64,000 nucleotides of DNA, taken from positions 542,968,758 to 543,032,757 of the forward strand of contig CM048745.1 in assembly GCA_026315105.1 (NCBI GenBank), given 5' to 3'. Under the pieces are notes generated by a model. It was not told where the DNA came from and did not search any database. It saw only the letters and a list, made by a program, of their open reading frames with translations. The translations under genes and the position numbers were made by a program. Below are positions 1-11,200 of this stretch, piece by piece (within the stretch, counting starts at the first letter, position 1; each line of letters starts with the position of its first letter). Source of the stretch: Locusta migratoria. Lineage: Eukaryota; Arthropoda; Insecta; Orthoptera; Acrididae.

Positions 1-480
1 GGGAAGGGAACGTTCGGGGATCATATGTCGCTGCATTATAAGCAACTCTTCCACGCTTTGAGACGCCGTTTTCGCGGCCGCCCACGCTTTTATTTGCTCG
101 TTTCATTGTCGTCCCACGAGCAGCTAGGGAACTAAAGGTCCACCCAGGCAGAGCCCTACTTGCCTGGGTAAGCCTTATACAACTGAGGTGCGGCAGGTTC
201 CTCAGAGGTTGCTCGCTAGCGGCTGTTCAACCTCAACAGCCATGCATCTCCTCGGCACGTAGCACACCTTGAGATTGACGTTTTTTTTATAGAGGTTTGT
301 ACCGTCCAATCGACCCGGGCGATTAAGCCAAGATCCCCGGGCTCTGAAACGTACAACGTTCCACCGTCGCGCCGAACGATGGTCGTTGAGGTACGCACAG
401 AGCTTACGGTGTAGCGGACTGTTGGCGCGACACAGCCCACGGCTCAGGACCCCGGGTTCGCCAAGCCCGTACTCAGCAAA
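1..480. other. GC-rich segment, unassigned
   Basis: This stretch is clearly richer in G and C than the AT-rich sequence after it, which is typical of the end of a transposon or a repeat in this genome. Its only open stretch, on the minus strand at 216-440, resembles no protein I recognise. It lies downstream of esterase exon 6, so it should be intronic or flanking sequence of that gene. No esterase C-terminal motif is visible in any frame. Confidence 0.3.
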
Positions 481-1787
481 TTAATGCTGAGCCCCTGAGG
501 GGGTCCATTATGTTTCCTGTGTCAGTATCGTGGCAATAAATGTACGTGAAACACAACGCACATCAGAATTATGAGAAGTTATTTCCAGTTGTTACGGCCA
601 GAGACAGCCTAAGTTGATGTGTAAATAATTTGTATCCAGTACTCCAAGAGAGGTACTTATAATGTGCTATGATGTGTTAATAGTAATGATATGTTGTCCT
701 TATCCAATGTAGCGAGATCGAGTGCTATTTTGCAATGATGAGTAACCCAGACGTTAGTAAATCCTGTTCTCTTTTAAAGTATCAAAATGTGCTCCAGTCA
801 CTCATAAGATGGATTTTCGTAAGATTTATTAGTGTGTAAGGATTTCCAGACGTATGTATGTCGAGTTCACACTTATACTTTTAAAGTACCTTAATTATCC
901 TTAAGAATTTTAAATATACTGTCATTAAGTCATTTTGCTACCATTAACTATTTATCACTTCTTATTCCCATTGTGAAGTATCACGTTTTGTTACCAAACC
1001 CATAATGTCCAGCGTTCTGTAATGGAGTTTATGCTGTTGCTTCTGTTGTCAACGGAGCATTGTTTACCATTTAAATTTCCAATTGTTAGAGCGATTCAGT
1101 TCTGGTCTACCGTTCTTGTGCTATCTTCATTTCTTGGAGACATTTTAGTGCCTATTAATTCAAATTTAAAGTTAGTAATTATAAGGATTAAAAATTAATT
1201 GCGCACTTTTATTTCTTAAAATCAACCGACCCGACTTGTTCCCTCCAGTCTTTCTTCATAAAATTTTAAGCCGCATCCTGTTTTCTGGCTTTAACTAGTG
1301 TTAATTCAACCGAAACTTAGAGACTGTATCGACAATTTTGTCGTCCTAGAGTTACTATGTTACGATATTTATGCAGATGACAGATTCTCAAAACGAATGG
1401 CCAACGTTTTGGAACCTTGTTCCTGCTAAAATTTTACGCATAGAAGCCTCGAGACGTATTGTAATTTTAAAATGTGTACTGTTAATTGTCTGATCTTTGT
1501 CCATTACGTATCAAACTGACTTTAACCTCCTTTCCATTCATCTGAATGAAATTCATTTCCAAATCTCTGATACGTTATTTATTTTATCCACTGTTTGTGG
1601 ACTAACGGCCAACAGTGTAAGGCAATAGCGTTTGTCATAACCTGTTCTAACATCCTTGGTCTTCATTGTAATCTGGTACAGGTATTTCCAATCACAAGAG
1701 ACCATTCCTTGTTTCACACACCTTTGATGACGAATAAAATAAGTCAATTCATTCTTCCATGAGCTTTGCAATTAACTGTTTAAACGA
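481..1787. other. AT-rich spacer, no gene seen
   Basis: No open frame with a recognisable domain, no tRNA-like boxes and no obvious repeat. The minus-strand open stretch at 1553-1771 (72 codons) is within chance length for this composition and resembles no family I know. Confidence 0.5.
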
Positions 1788-1800
1788 TTTTCAATCACTT

Positions 1801-2440
1801 GTTGTGCATCTTCATGTTTTCGCGGCGCAATTACTGTTCAAAGAAGTTTCGGGCTTGCAGCCGCATAAAGTTTTTTTCTTCTAATATTTCGGCTGAGAAA
1901 CGTTCAACCATCTTCAGAGACGAGTCGAAGACTGACGCTCCAGCACATGCTTCCTGCTTATAAACGCGCGGGCCGCGCTACAGCGCTACAGCGCATGCGG
2001 CCACAGATACAACAAGGCGCCAAAGACGTTACTCGGCGGCAAGGAAGTACACGTACATGTAAATTATGTCTGTGGCTGCATGGTCGATTACTGCGGAGAA
2101 ATCGATGTATTATGATCTGTACTGTGGCGGCGTCTTTGTAAATTTATTAAAGAAAGTGCCGGATTCCATGATTTATCTAAACTGAAGCCACTGTCCCTGT
2201 TAATTAAATTCGTCCCCAAGCGAATTTCTATTGCTTCTTTCACTACAGAGTCCCAGAAAGCTGGAAGTGGAAGCTAAAATTTTGACGTTTTCGTACGCCA
2301 TGGAGTGTCCAGTATCAAGACAGTGCTCTGCCACTGCCGATTTATTTGGTTGTAAAAGACGGGTATATCTCTTGTGTTCCGTGCATCTTTCCTGCACTGT
2401 ACATGTCGTCTGTCCTATGTACGAAAGGCCACATTCACAT
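1801..2440 (-). repeat. Left pseudo-LTR of the Penelope-like element
   Basis: Direct repeat of 4436-5070 with only scattered differences. On the coding (minus) strand it is the downstream copy and holds the second half of the GIY-YIG domain, the 3' untranslated region and a hammerhead-like motif. Similarity ends abruptly where the target duplication begins. Confidence 0.9.
1873..1924 (-). ncRNA. Hammerhead-ribozyme-like motif in the left pseudo-LTR
   Basis: The minus strand reads CTGAAGA (1917-1911), one extra T, a stem II of GGTTGA against TCAGCC (one G-U pair) closing a 7-nt loop, then GAAA (1890-1887). Next comes AT-AT as a minimal stem III, then a possible cleavage residue T. The following AGAAGA can pair with the GTCT region before the core as stem I. 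Hammerhead motifs with minimal stem III are known from Penelope-like elements. The extra core nucleotide is atypical, although one viroid hammerhead tolerates an extra residue there. Activity is inferred only. Confidence 0.55.
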
Positions 2441-2553
2441 GAGATCTTGTAAACCCCGGCCTTCCGGAGCTCCAAATCATTCTTGATAGAACCCAAAAGT
2501 GCTTCTGTCTTTGGTGGGGGTCGAAAAATTACTTTAACATCGTGTTTGTTCAT
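2200..2553 (-). pseudogene. GIY-YIG endonuclease domain of the Penelope-like element
   Basis: The translation carries the nuclease signature as VYKISCECGLSYIGQT (about residues 34-49), an ERCTEH segment and a conserved AEHCLDTGHSM block, as in Penelope-type GIY-YIG domains. It would nick target DNA to prime reverse transcription. It is the C-terminal part of the single element protein. The frame is offset by one base from the upstream reverse-transcriptase frame, because a base appears to be missing near 2600 just before a conserved PYVGSLS-like segment. The first ATG (2553) is therefore not a real start. Confidence 0.85.
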
Positions 2554-4463
2554 AATCCGTCCGATTTTCGACGACAGGCTCCCAACATAGGGAAGAAAGC
2601 CATAGATTTAAAACTTTTTGCATCATCTTCCGTATTCTTTGCAAGTACCGTTGGCTTCGTTCGTAGGGCCTTATGTATCTGCTGTGGAGAGTACCCGTTT
2701 GCTTCAAAGACTCTCTTCATGTGTAGAAGCTCGTCCTGCAGACTGCTCTCATTAGCAATGACGTGTGCTCTATGGACCAGTGTTCTAAGAACACTCATCG
2801 TCTTGGATGAATGATGGCAGCTATTTGCATGTAAGTATAAATCAGTATGCGTCGGTTTTCTATATACTGAATGTCCTAAGGTGCCATCGTCTTTACGTCG
2901 TACCATCACATCCAGAAATGGAAGGCATCCACCTTTTTCGACTTCCATTGTAAACTGGATTTGGTTATGGATGGAATTCAGGTGGTTTAAAAATTCTTGT
3001 AACTTGTCTTCACCGTGAGGCCACACAAGAAATGTGTCATCAACATACCTTCAGAACACTGTGGGCTTCAATCTGGCAGATTCCAGCACCTTTTCCTCGA
3101 AGTCCTCCATAAACATATTGGCCACCAAGGGGGACAAGGGACTACCAAGGGCGACACCGTCAGTTTGTTCAAAGAACTCGTTATTGAATAAAAAGTATGT
3201 CGAGGTCATGACATGTTTAAACAAAGCTGAAATCTCTTTGTCAAAGTTCTTGCCAATAAGAGATAATGAGTCTGAAAGAGGAACCTTGGTAAATAAGGAC
3301 ACAACATCAAAACTGACTAACAAGTCAGAGCTGTCCAATTTCAAAGCTTTTAGTTTGGCAATGAAGTCAGCGGAGTTACGTATGTGATGAGCACATTTTC
3401 CCACCAATGGCCTTAATAACAACGCTAAATTTTTGGCACAGTCATAGTTAGGAGAGCTAATGTTGCTCACTATAGGACGCAATGGGACATCCTTTTTGTG
3501 GATCTTTGGAAGTCCATAGAGTCTTGAAGGAACCGCACCACTTGGTTTTAATTTTCTCACAACCTCTGGAGGCAAGGTGGAGGCGTTCAGAAGTGATGTA
3601 GTCTTCCTCACTACCTGATTTGTGGGGTCTTTGGTAAGCTTTCGGTATGTAATGTCAGTCAGTAAACTATACATTTTATCATGGTCGTCTTCTCGAGTCA
3701 TTAAAACAGTGGCATTTCCTTTGTCAGCTGGAAGAACTACTGTCTCGGTATCCTGGCGAAGTTTACGTAGTGCATCCCTCTCTGCCACAGAAATATTACT
3801 TCTTTGAGGGCGAGCCTTCATTACAGCACGGCAGGTTTCACGTCTTATTTCATCTGCTGAATCCGTGGAGAGTGGTCGAACAGCTTCTTCAACGGCACTG
3901 ATAAACGAAGGTATTGGTAAAACCTTTGGCGTGGGTGCAAAGTTCAGTCGTTTGCCTAAGACCAACATCGTAGCATCGTCCAAATCTCTACCCGTCATAT
4001 TAACAACGGAGCGTCGAATAACAGTATCTTGTTGCGAAGGGGTCTCAAGCCGGTCAAACTTTGCAGTCTGTCTTGATGTAGACACCTCGTGAATCCAATC
4101 GGCTTTACCCCACGTTATACCATCAATCCAGTACCATGAATGGCATGGCAAATCCACAGCTATCTTCAGGTGGAGACGATAAAGTTCTTCAGAAACAAGA
4201 TCTAACTGTCGTCGAGTAAAACGGATCCTCTCTTTAACAATGGCAGCACTTCTTAAAATCTTGTTCATGGAAGTCGATTTTATAAAATGTAGTAACCTGG
4301 CAAACTTTGGAATAATGCCATGGTCACGGCACCTCAATAAAAAGGCTAAAGAGCTCAGTAATCTCGCTCTCAAGTCTCTTAACTTGTCCAATCGTAGAAC
4401 ACTTAAAACCATCTCCACCCCGAAGAGGTACTTGATGTGCATCTTCATGTTTTCGCGGCGCAA
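2550..4463 (-). pseudogene. Penelope-type reverse transcriptase, one nonsense codon
   Basis: A frame of about 637 codons reads from 4463 (a TTG; the first ATG is 4448) and is interrupted by TGA at 3053-3051. The codon directly before the catalytic YVDD block is therefore a stop. Visible motifs, counted from 4463: LPKIHKK (318-324), SFDVVSLFTKVPL (about 384-396), DGVALGSPLSPLVANMF (about 435-451), then RYVDDTF right after the stop. These are reverse-transcriptase motifs in Penelope-type form. The frame then runs to 2550 and shifts by one base into the endonuclease. The element is inactive but only mildly decayed. Confidence 0.9.
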
Positions 4464-5070
4464 TGACTATTCAAAGAAGTTTCGGGCGTGCAGCCGCATA
4501 AAGTTTTCTTCTTCTAATATTTCGGTTGAGAAACGTTCAGCCATCTTCAGAGACGAGTCGAAGACTGACGCTCCAGCACACGCTTCGTGCTTATAAACGC
4601 GCGGGCCGCGCTACAGCGCTACAGCGCATGCGGCCACAGATACAACAAGGCGCCAAAGCGTTACTCGGCGGCAAGGAAGTACACGTATATGTAAATTATG
4701 TCTGTGGCTGCATGGTCGATTACTGCGGAGAAATCGATGTATTATGATCTGTGCTGTGGCGGGCTCTTTGTAAATTTATTAAAGAAAGTGCCGGATTCCA
4801 TGATTTATCTAAACTGAAGCCACTGTCCCTGTTAATAAAATTCGTCCCCAAGCGAATTTCTATTGCTTCTTTCACTACTGAGTCCCAGAAAGATGAAGTG
4901 GAAGCTAAAATTTTGACGTTTTCGTACGTCATGGAGTGTCCAGTATCAAGACAGTGCTCTGCCACTGCCGATTTATTTGGTTGTAAAAGACGGGTATATC
5001 TCTTGTGTTCCGTGCATCTTTCCTGCACTGTACGTGTCGTCTGTCCTATGTACGAAAGGCCACATTCACA
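4436..5070 (-). repeat. Right pseudo-LTR of the Penelope-like element
   Basis: Upstream copy (on the coding strand) of the direct repeat. It includes a truncated duplicate of the GIY-YIG C-terminus (4720-5028, starting within the VQERCTEH segment), so it represents the 3' end of a preceding tandem unit. The 13-bp target duplication begins at its right edge. Confidence 0.88.
4506..4557 (-). ncRNA. Hammerhead-ribozyme-like motif in the right pseudo-LTR
   Basis: Same arrangement as the copy at 1873-1924: CTGAAGA (4550-4544), extra T, stem II, GAAA, minimal stem III. Here stem II reads GGCTGA against TCAACC, which leaves one C-A mismatch, so this copy is probably weaker than the left one. Confidence 0.5.
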
Positions 5071-5083
5071 TTTTCAATCACTT

Positions 5084-5439
5084 TATTTATAGCATTCGAC
5101 AGGTTAATGTAACGTTTACATCCTGGTTGACTCGGGAATCTTACGAATTACCAAGTTTCGATCTGCACGTTTTCAAAAAGTTCTAAAGCACTGTAAAAAG
5201 ACTACAGAAAATACTTTTAATACATTGACAAATAATACTTAGAATTTCCTGCATTTCATATCGGTACGCGTCCTTTTCCCAGATGCTTAAAATTATATAC
5301 CCACCAACGTAGCGAATTTGTATATTACAAAGATAAGAGTTCTTCATTTTTGTCTTCTGGATTAACTCACTTTTCAGATGCTAAATTAGAATCAAGTCAC
5401 AACATTCAGTAAGTCTCTTCTGGTACCGTGTATACGTAC
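5084..5439. other. Esterase intron sequence downstream of exon 6
   Basis: AT-rich and without a recognisable frame. It starts at the GT donor of exon 6 (5439-5438 on the minus strand). I see no further esterase exon between here and position 1. Confidence 0.6.
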
Positions 5440-5602
5440 CTCGAATGAAAAGAATTCCCTCACGAGAACAGACTCCTAAGATGGTGGGCACCTTGTTCAA
5501 CTTGCCACTCTTCAAGATTTCCATGGGATCCTGTGTGATGATTGCGTCCTTCACGCTGTCCGGTTCAATGGTTGGTCCAAAAGGAATCAACGATTGCATT
5601 TT
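5440..5602 (-). CDS. Carboxylesterase exon 6
   Basis: 163 nt, codons 278-331 plus one base. The acceptor CAG is at 5605-5603 and the donor GTACGT starts at 5439. It carries VPTILGVCSREGILFIR, which contains the acidic catalytic residue (Glu325). It is the last visible exon; intron 6 runs left past the Penelope-like insertion. Confidence 0.93.
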
Positions 5603-8247
5603 CTGCTTTTCCTAATTGACAGAAACGTACAGTATTTGAGTAATATTCGAACGTATAATACTTCATTTCATATATCAAATGAACTGTGGTCACATCTGTC
5701 CTACCTCCTTTGTCAGGGAATTTGCCATATTCTCGACAAGCGTCTGCGCTGGCTGGTCCCTCAGGAAAGCCAGTAGTTCTTCCGAACTGGTTCCCGTGAA
5801 GCCGAGCGACTTTGCCAGGCGAAATGTTCTGTCCTTAATGTGAGCCGACACAATTTCTTTCGACGCAACACCGCTTTGGCAGATAACCTTGTGGAAGTAA
5901 CCTGCAAAACGAAAAGAAACATAACCGAATAACTTTACTTTACAGTGTATTTAAAGTACGAAATAGTTGTCGGAGAGATGCTGTGTGTTTCATTTGCGTG
6001 GGTTTGCCTATCATACATTCCTGTCCTGTTATAAAACTTGCTGCAGTAACGACATCCTCTAAGCAGCGACACTGATAACTTGTTCAATGGTTCAAAGAGT
6101 AGCCATGGTTCGAGGCACACAGCCTCCACATTTAGTAGGTGTTAATGTGTTGTCCCTAATATATAGGGTGTTTCAGTATGTGTGTTCGCCTCTGTAACTT
6201 ATAAAGTAATAGGTGACGGGAAATTTTAAAGCTGTAGGTCAACACAAGAAATGTTACACTTTCTGCGGAGCTATGAACATAGTTTATTGTATCATTTTCC
6301 AAAGAGTTATACCACAAACAGGGCCGGCGCAAGCCCAAGTGCCGCCCCGTGCGAGCTGCTAAATTGCCGCCCCCCCCTTTTTTTTACATAACGTTTGTAG
6401 AATTTTATTTAAACAAATCTGTAGGAAACGTCTGCAATCAATCGCAGTTTCTCTTTTTACTTTTCAGATCTACCTAGGAACCGTTATGAGAATAGCCACA
6501 CTATGCCCGAAAACTATGAATCCAGCCGCAGTGACCAAGCGATCTGCGACGCGCTAGTCACAGTCTGCACGGCCGCTACGGTCGGGGGTTAGAATCCCCC
6601 CTCGGGCACAGATGTTTGTGTTGTCTTTAGTATAAGGTAGTTCATAAGTAGTTGGTAAGTTTAGGGACTGATGACCCCGCGGGTAAGTCCCTTAAGCTTA
6701 GGGTTACCAGACGTCCTCTTTTACCCGGACATGTCCTCTTTTTTGGACCCTGAAAATGGCCCAGCCGGGTTTTTAAGAAAATGGGGAAATGTCCTCTTTT
6801 TTGCGTTGTGCAACTGCTTCAGCCTGAAAGTGCGTAAATACAACTCTCTCAACTGTCACAATCACTAACTCTAGAGAATTTAACGTTTCTTGAAACAATG
6901 TGATATTTTTAATTTTCTCGTTTCTGTGCCGCCGCTGCTCTGAGGTCAAGGTACTTCGGAACAACTGAAACAACTGGCGTGGCAATTGTCGCGGAATACG
7001 AGGTTCGTGGCGGCTAATTATAAACATTCGTCTGCAACAATGCAAGACAGTTCAATACACATAGTATAATATGAAAATCTCCCCCCCCCCCCCTGTCTCT
7101 GGTCGGAGTGTTGTGACACCCAAAAATAAGTTCAGTCTGTCATGTTGGGACTCGGCAGTTCTGTGTGTTGTCTGTCAACCACATTTATGACTTTAAGATC
7201 AAAAGCTAGTGCAATGTTCGTTATAAAAAAGTTAAAACCTTGTTCAAAACTTCATATAAATAAGGTCAGGTGCCACAGTCATCAAGGCCGTTTCACCAAT
7301 CGCCTGTTTAGGACCAAAGAGATGTAATTACATAAACAGTGTATTGAAAAAATCGATTTAAAGGTTTTGTTCTAAAAAACTGAGTGGTTTTTAATAATTA
7401 ATTTCGAGACTCTGTACGGCAAATAAAAAGTTTATTTTATTTATTGCTTTTTTCGCGTAGGGCTTACACATTCCATTCACTGTCTAGAATCTAGATGCTA
7501 ATCATGTATATAGTCATGTCGGTCTGATCCAAAATGGGAGTATAGCTATATCAAGGAACTCTTCCATAATTTTTACAGTTACTTTATTTGTGACGATTTT
7601 ACAGCCAACAGTACTATGGTTTCCGTAAATGAAGCATCGTTAAAAATTTGAGGTGTCTTATAAGTTGGGAAAAAATGTTCAGCACTTAAGACGATAATTA
7701 CACGTGGTGAAGTGATGAAATATTAGGGCTTCACTGCTATGTAGTCATGTAATTCGTTCTACGTGTCTCAACATTTCCTGCTTCTTAATTTGAAAGAAGA
7801 TGAAGAAATTTCGTAAGACGCGTAAGATGTATTACAAACAAGACTCTGATAATACAGTAGAGACATCACTAGTACTTGAGTTGTCAGTACTAGAGAGAGA
7901 GAGAGAGAGAGAGTTTTTATGAATCTAGAAATGTCCTCTTTTCTGAAGACGGACATGTGGTAACCCTAATTAAGCTTAACAAACATTTGAACATTTTGAA
8001 TCTATGTAAATAAAGAAAATAAAAAACAAAAATTGCGACTGACATTCTCTGCAGATTTGTACAAAACAGTCCCTGGGCACCATCTCAAACCTGATTGAAG
8101 AAATCTAACTGATTTCAATAAGCCTTTTAAATTTACAAAAATGTTCAAATATGTGTGTAAAATCTAATGGGACTTAACTACTAACGTCATCAGTCCCTAA
8201 GCTTACACACTACTCAACCTAAATTATTCTCAGGACAAACACACACA

Positions 8248-8290
<43 letters not shown>

Positions 8291-11200
8291 ACACCCATGC
8301 CCGAGGGAGGACTCGAACCTCCGCCGGGACCAGCCGCACAGTCCATGACTCCAGCGCCTTAGACCACTCAGCTAATCCCGCGCGGCAAGAACTTATAGTT
8401 AACGTAAATAAACATTTTTAGTGGTTGTGAACAGATAATGTATTCAACGGAAAACAATACAGTAAATAAATTTTGGCAAAGTGACAATGTGCGAGTAGTA
8501 TTGTCAAACAAAAGTGTCAGTCAGAGTTTAATTGTTGTGCATGCAGGCGCAGACAGGTGTTTCATAGCTCAAAAACCAAAACGTCCGACTATCACTCAGA
8601 AACGGTTAGCAAAAATTTTGAAAAATACATCGAACCCCTACTTATGCCACGCTTACTACCAATGTCTTTATCTCTTATAAATTACTCGCAGCATATTTAC
8701 CCATTCGGAATACTTCCAGCTACTGCATAAAGCGGGAAGAATAAAATTGTCGGAAACTGCCATTGAAGGGCTTAGTAAAATTGCTTCAGGCTTAACACGT
8801 AATCGCAGTATCGAACATTGCATTCAAATATCCAAATTAGATTTCGTCTTCTGCAAAATTAGTTGTGAGTAAACGCATGGTGCGTAACAGGCTCCACTCA
8901 AAAGAATGCTAGCTTGTGCGCCAGACTGCTCTCCCCTCTCTGTTCCATCGACGTAAACACGACGGTGCTACAGGAGTGGCAAGGAAGGAATCAGTCCTCC
9001 TCCCTTCCCCTGTTCAACAGGGGCGGCCGGCAGGTAGTCGAGACGCCATGTCACAGTTCCCCAAGCCGCTCCCTCCGAGGTTTGGTTTCGAATCCCCTCT
9101 TGGGCAATGTTGAGTATGTTCTAAAAAAGGGAAGTGCCACCCTGAGCGGCCGCACGTTTCGCACGTGCCTTGCGCCGGCTCTGACCACAAAGATATAGTT
9201 TTTTAAACCAGAACAATAGTTTTTTATATCGTGTATTGGATTCGTTTGAACCAGCTGCGCCCAAATCAATTTAAACTACATTCCTATCACTGTTAGTTTG
9301 GGAGCTACAACCCTTCAAAGTTCCAGGGGCGGAGGCTGCGATAGCGTAGCTAACTGGCCGAGTGGCTATCCCCTGGGACACGGCCCACTGTCTCATGACC
9401 ACCAGCCAGTCAGCTACGCTGTCGCAGCCTCCGCCCTCTAAACTTTGAAGAGTTGTAGCTTCCAAACTAACAGTGATAGGAATGTAGTTTAAATTGATTT
9501 GGACGTAGCTGGTTTCAACGAATCCAATGCAAGATAGAAAAAACTATTGTTCCATTTAAAAAATTATATCTTTGTGCTGTAACTCTTTGGGAAATGATAC
9601 AATAAACTCCGCAGAAAGTGTAACATTTCTTGTGTCGACCTACCGCATTAAAATTTCCTGTCACATATTATTTTATAACTTACAGAGGCAAACACACTTA
9701 GTGAAACACCCTGTATATAAATACAAAAATAAAATAACATAGCATAAAAACAAAATAATCAACCTCAGAGAGATCTACTCACCTAGACAACATGAAAACA
9801 TAAATGTAGTCTCTTTTTCTCAGTGGTGAGCTAGAGTATGGCAAAAGGGAATGTGCAAGAGATAATGCTACCTTGTTCTACTTTCGTATGCTGAATAAAA
9901 ACTATGGCTCAATCGACATACACCAATGTGACACTGCCTGCGGTAGTACGACTACTAAAGCACAGTAGTAAGAAGATCAGTTGCGGTAGTACCGCCTTCC
10001 AAAGTGGTTGAATGACTTTAAATGTGGCGTAACAGCAGCCTAAAGTAGTTGATGCGCTGTGCGGCTATCGGCCGCACCAAAACTGGCGTGCCCCACCTTA
10101 CGTACGAACGATGTCTTCCTAGTGAAACCGAGCGACCAACAAGAATGCCAGTCAAGCAGGAGTCAGCACCATAATATTGTACACGACTAATTTTCGTGTT
10201 GTAGCAAAACGCGTGGGCATTGACAGTCGTTCTTGTTGTCAGGCCATTTAACATATTCCCAACAAGCGTCTGTGCTGGCTAGTCCCTCATGAAAGTTAGT
10301 AGTTTCTCCGAACTGGTCGGCAAATGCTGTTAATGTCTTCCTGGAGATAATATCGCTTACTCATGACATTGGACAATGTCCTTAGATCATACAATGAAGA
10401 CTTTCACGGCAGGTATGATCATTACTTAAAGCTTCGGGCTGAGATGCCGTATCAAGAACGTGATCACGAAATAAAATTTAACGAGACGTCCGTCATACCA
10501 AAGATGTCGCATTATTATGCGCGTTTGTACAGAGAGGCCATTGAGATTTTTAAACATGGAAATAATTTTAACAAAAAAGAGGAAGGTCTCAAACTTGATA
10601 AGATATGGATGTCAACACTGCAGCAACAGCATGACAATCGATTAATTTCAGTCGAGGAGGTTGGCAATAGCAGAGACCACAGCACAGCCGACACCACGTG
10701 ACTGACAGCGGCGCCCTCTGTTTCGCCTATATATACGACGCTTACTTGCGCTCTTGTTGCAGTACGCCGCTTTACTTCCGAGGATGCCTTCCGAAGATGA
10801 GGGCGAAACGTCAGGGGAAAGTTTTATGTATGTACCACGGTATCTCAGCCCGGAAGCTTTAAGTAATGAATGTCCTTAGAATTCATTCGCCACGCCACCC
10901 CTTGGCGATGACGGCCTAAAATGCGCCGACAATGACTGTGATCTGGTCATTCATGGTATCCAGGACAATACCAAGCCCATTCCACAGACAACCCTCATCT
11001 CTATTTGTAGCTTTACCCTGAATGAAACAACAAGCATTCCATACTAAACTAAGCATAACTACTGAGACAAGGTCGCAATTGGCCGTAAAACCACGATGTA
11101 CAGTTGATATTACTGATCACACCATAAACAAAGTGTAAACTTTATTCAAGTATAAAAAATAATCACAAATATCTGTGCTCCCCTCTCCAGTGAGGCACTA

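Larger units (their letters stand above)
1801..5070 (-). mobile_element. Penelope-like retroelement with pseudo-LTRs
   Basis: A complete Penelope-like element on the minus strand, flanked by a perfect 13-bp target duplication (TTTTCAATCACTT at 1788-1800 and 5071-5083). It encodes a Penelope-type reverse transcriptase followed by a GIY-YIG endonuclease domain, the family's hallmark order. A repeat of about 636 bp lies at each end in direct orientation, the pseudo-LTR arrangement made by partial tandem copies. Two lesions break the coding frame, so this copy cannot make a full protein. It lies in the esterase intron downstream of exon 6. Confidence 0.93.
6319..9183. mobile_element. hAT-like DNA transposon, non-autonomous, with nested insertions
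   Basis: The ends are inverted: left CAGGGCCGGCGCAAG, right complementary to CAGAGCCGGCGCAAG (14 of 15 match). They are flanked by a perfect 8-bp duplication ACCACAAA (6311-6318 and 9184-9191). CAGGGCCGG-type ends with an 8-bp duplication are typical of the hAT superfamily. No transposase frame remains. It hosts a SINE split by another DNA element and a second SINE. Confidence 0.82.
6165..9713. repeat. Foldback element interrupted by a hAT-like insertion
   Basis: Long inverted repeat. The left arm starts AGGGTGTTTCAG and runs to 6318; the right arm ends TGAAACACCCTG near 9713. The arms match over about 140 bp at the outer part (for example GTAACATTTCTTGTGT-type sequence near 9621 against its complement near 6250). 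They continue inside as a hairpin between 9192 and 9575 whose inner arms include GGCGGAGGCTGCGATAGCG and its complement. A 2.87-kb insertion at 6319-9183 splits the left arm. No coding capacity of its own. Confidence 0.8.

Noticed and set aside
216..440. Possible esterase exon 7 in the GC-rich left end
   Set aside because: No frame shows the expected C-terminal esterase motifs, and no phase-compatible acceptor supports it.
8240..8295. CA-rich block as a possible regulatory element; short direct repeats considered for CRISPR
   Set aside because: It is an expanded microsatellite inside a SINE; this is an animal genome and no spaced repeat array exists.
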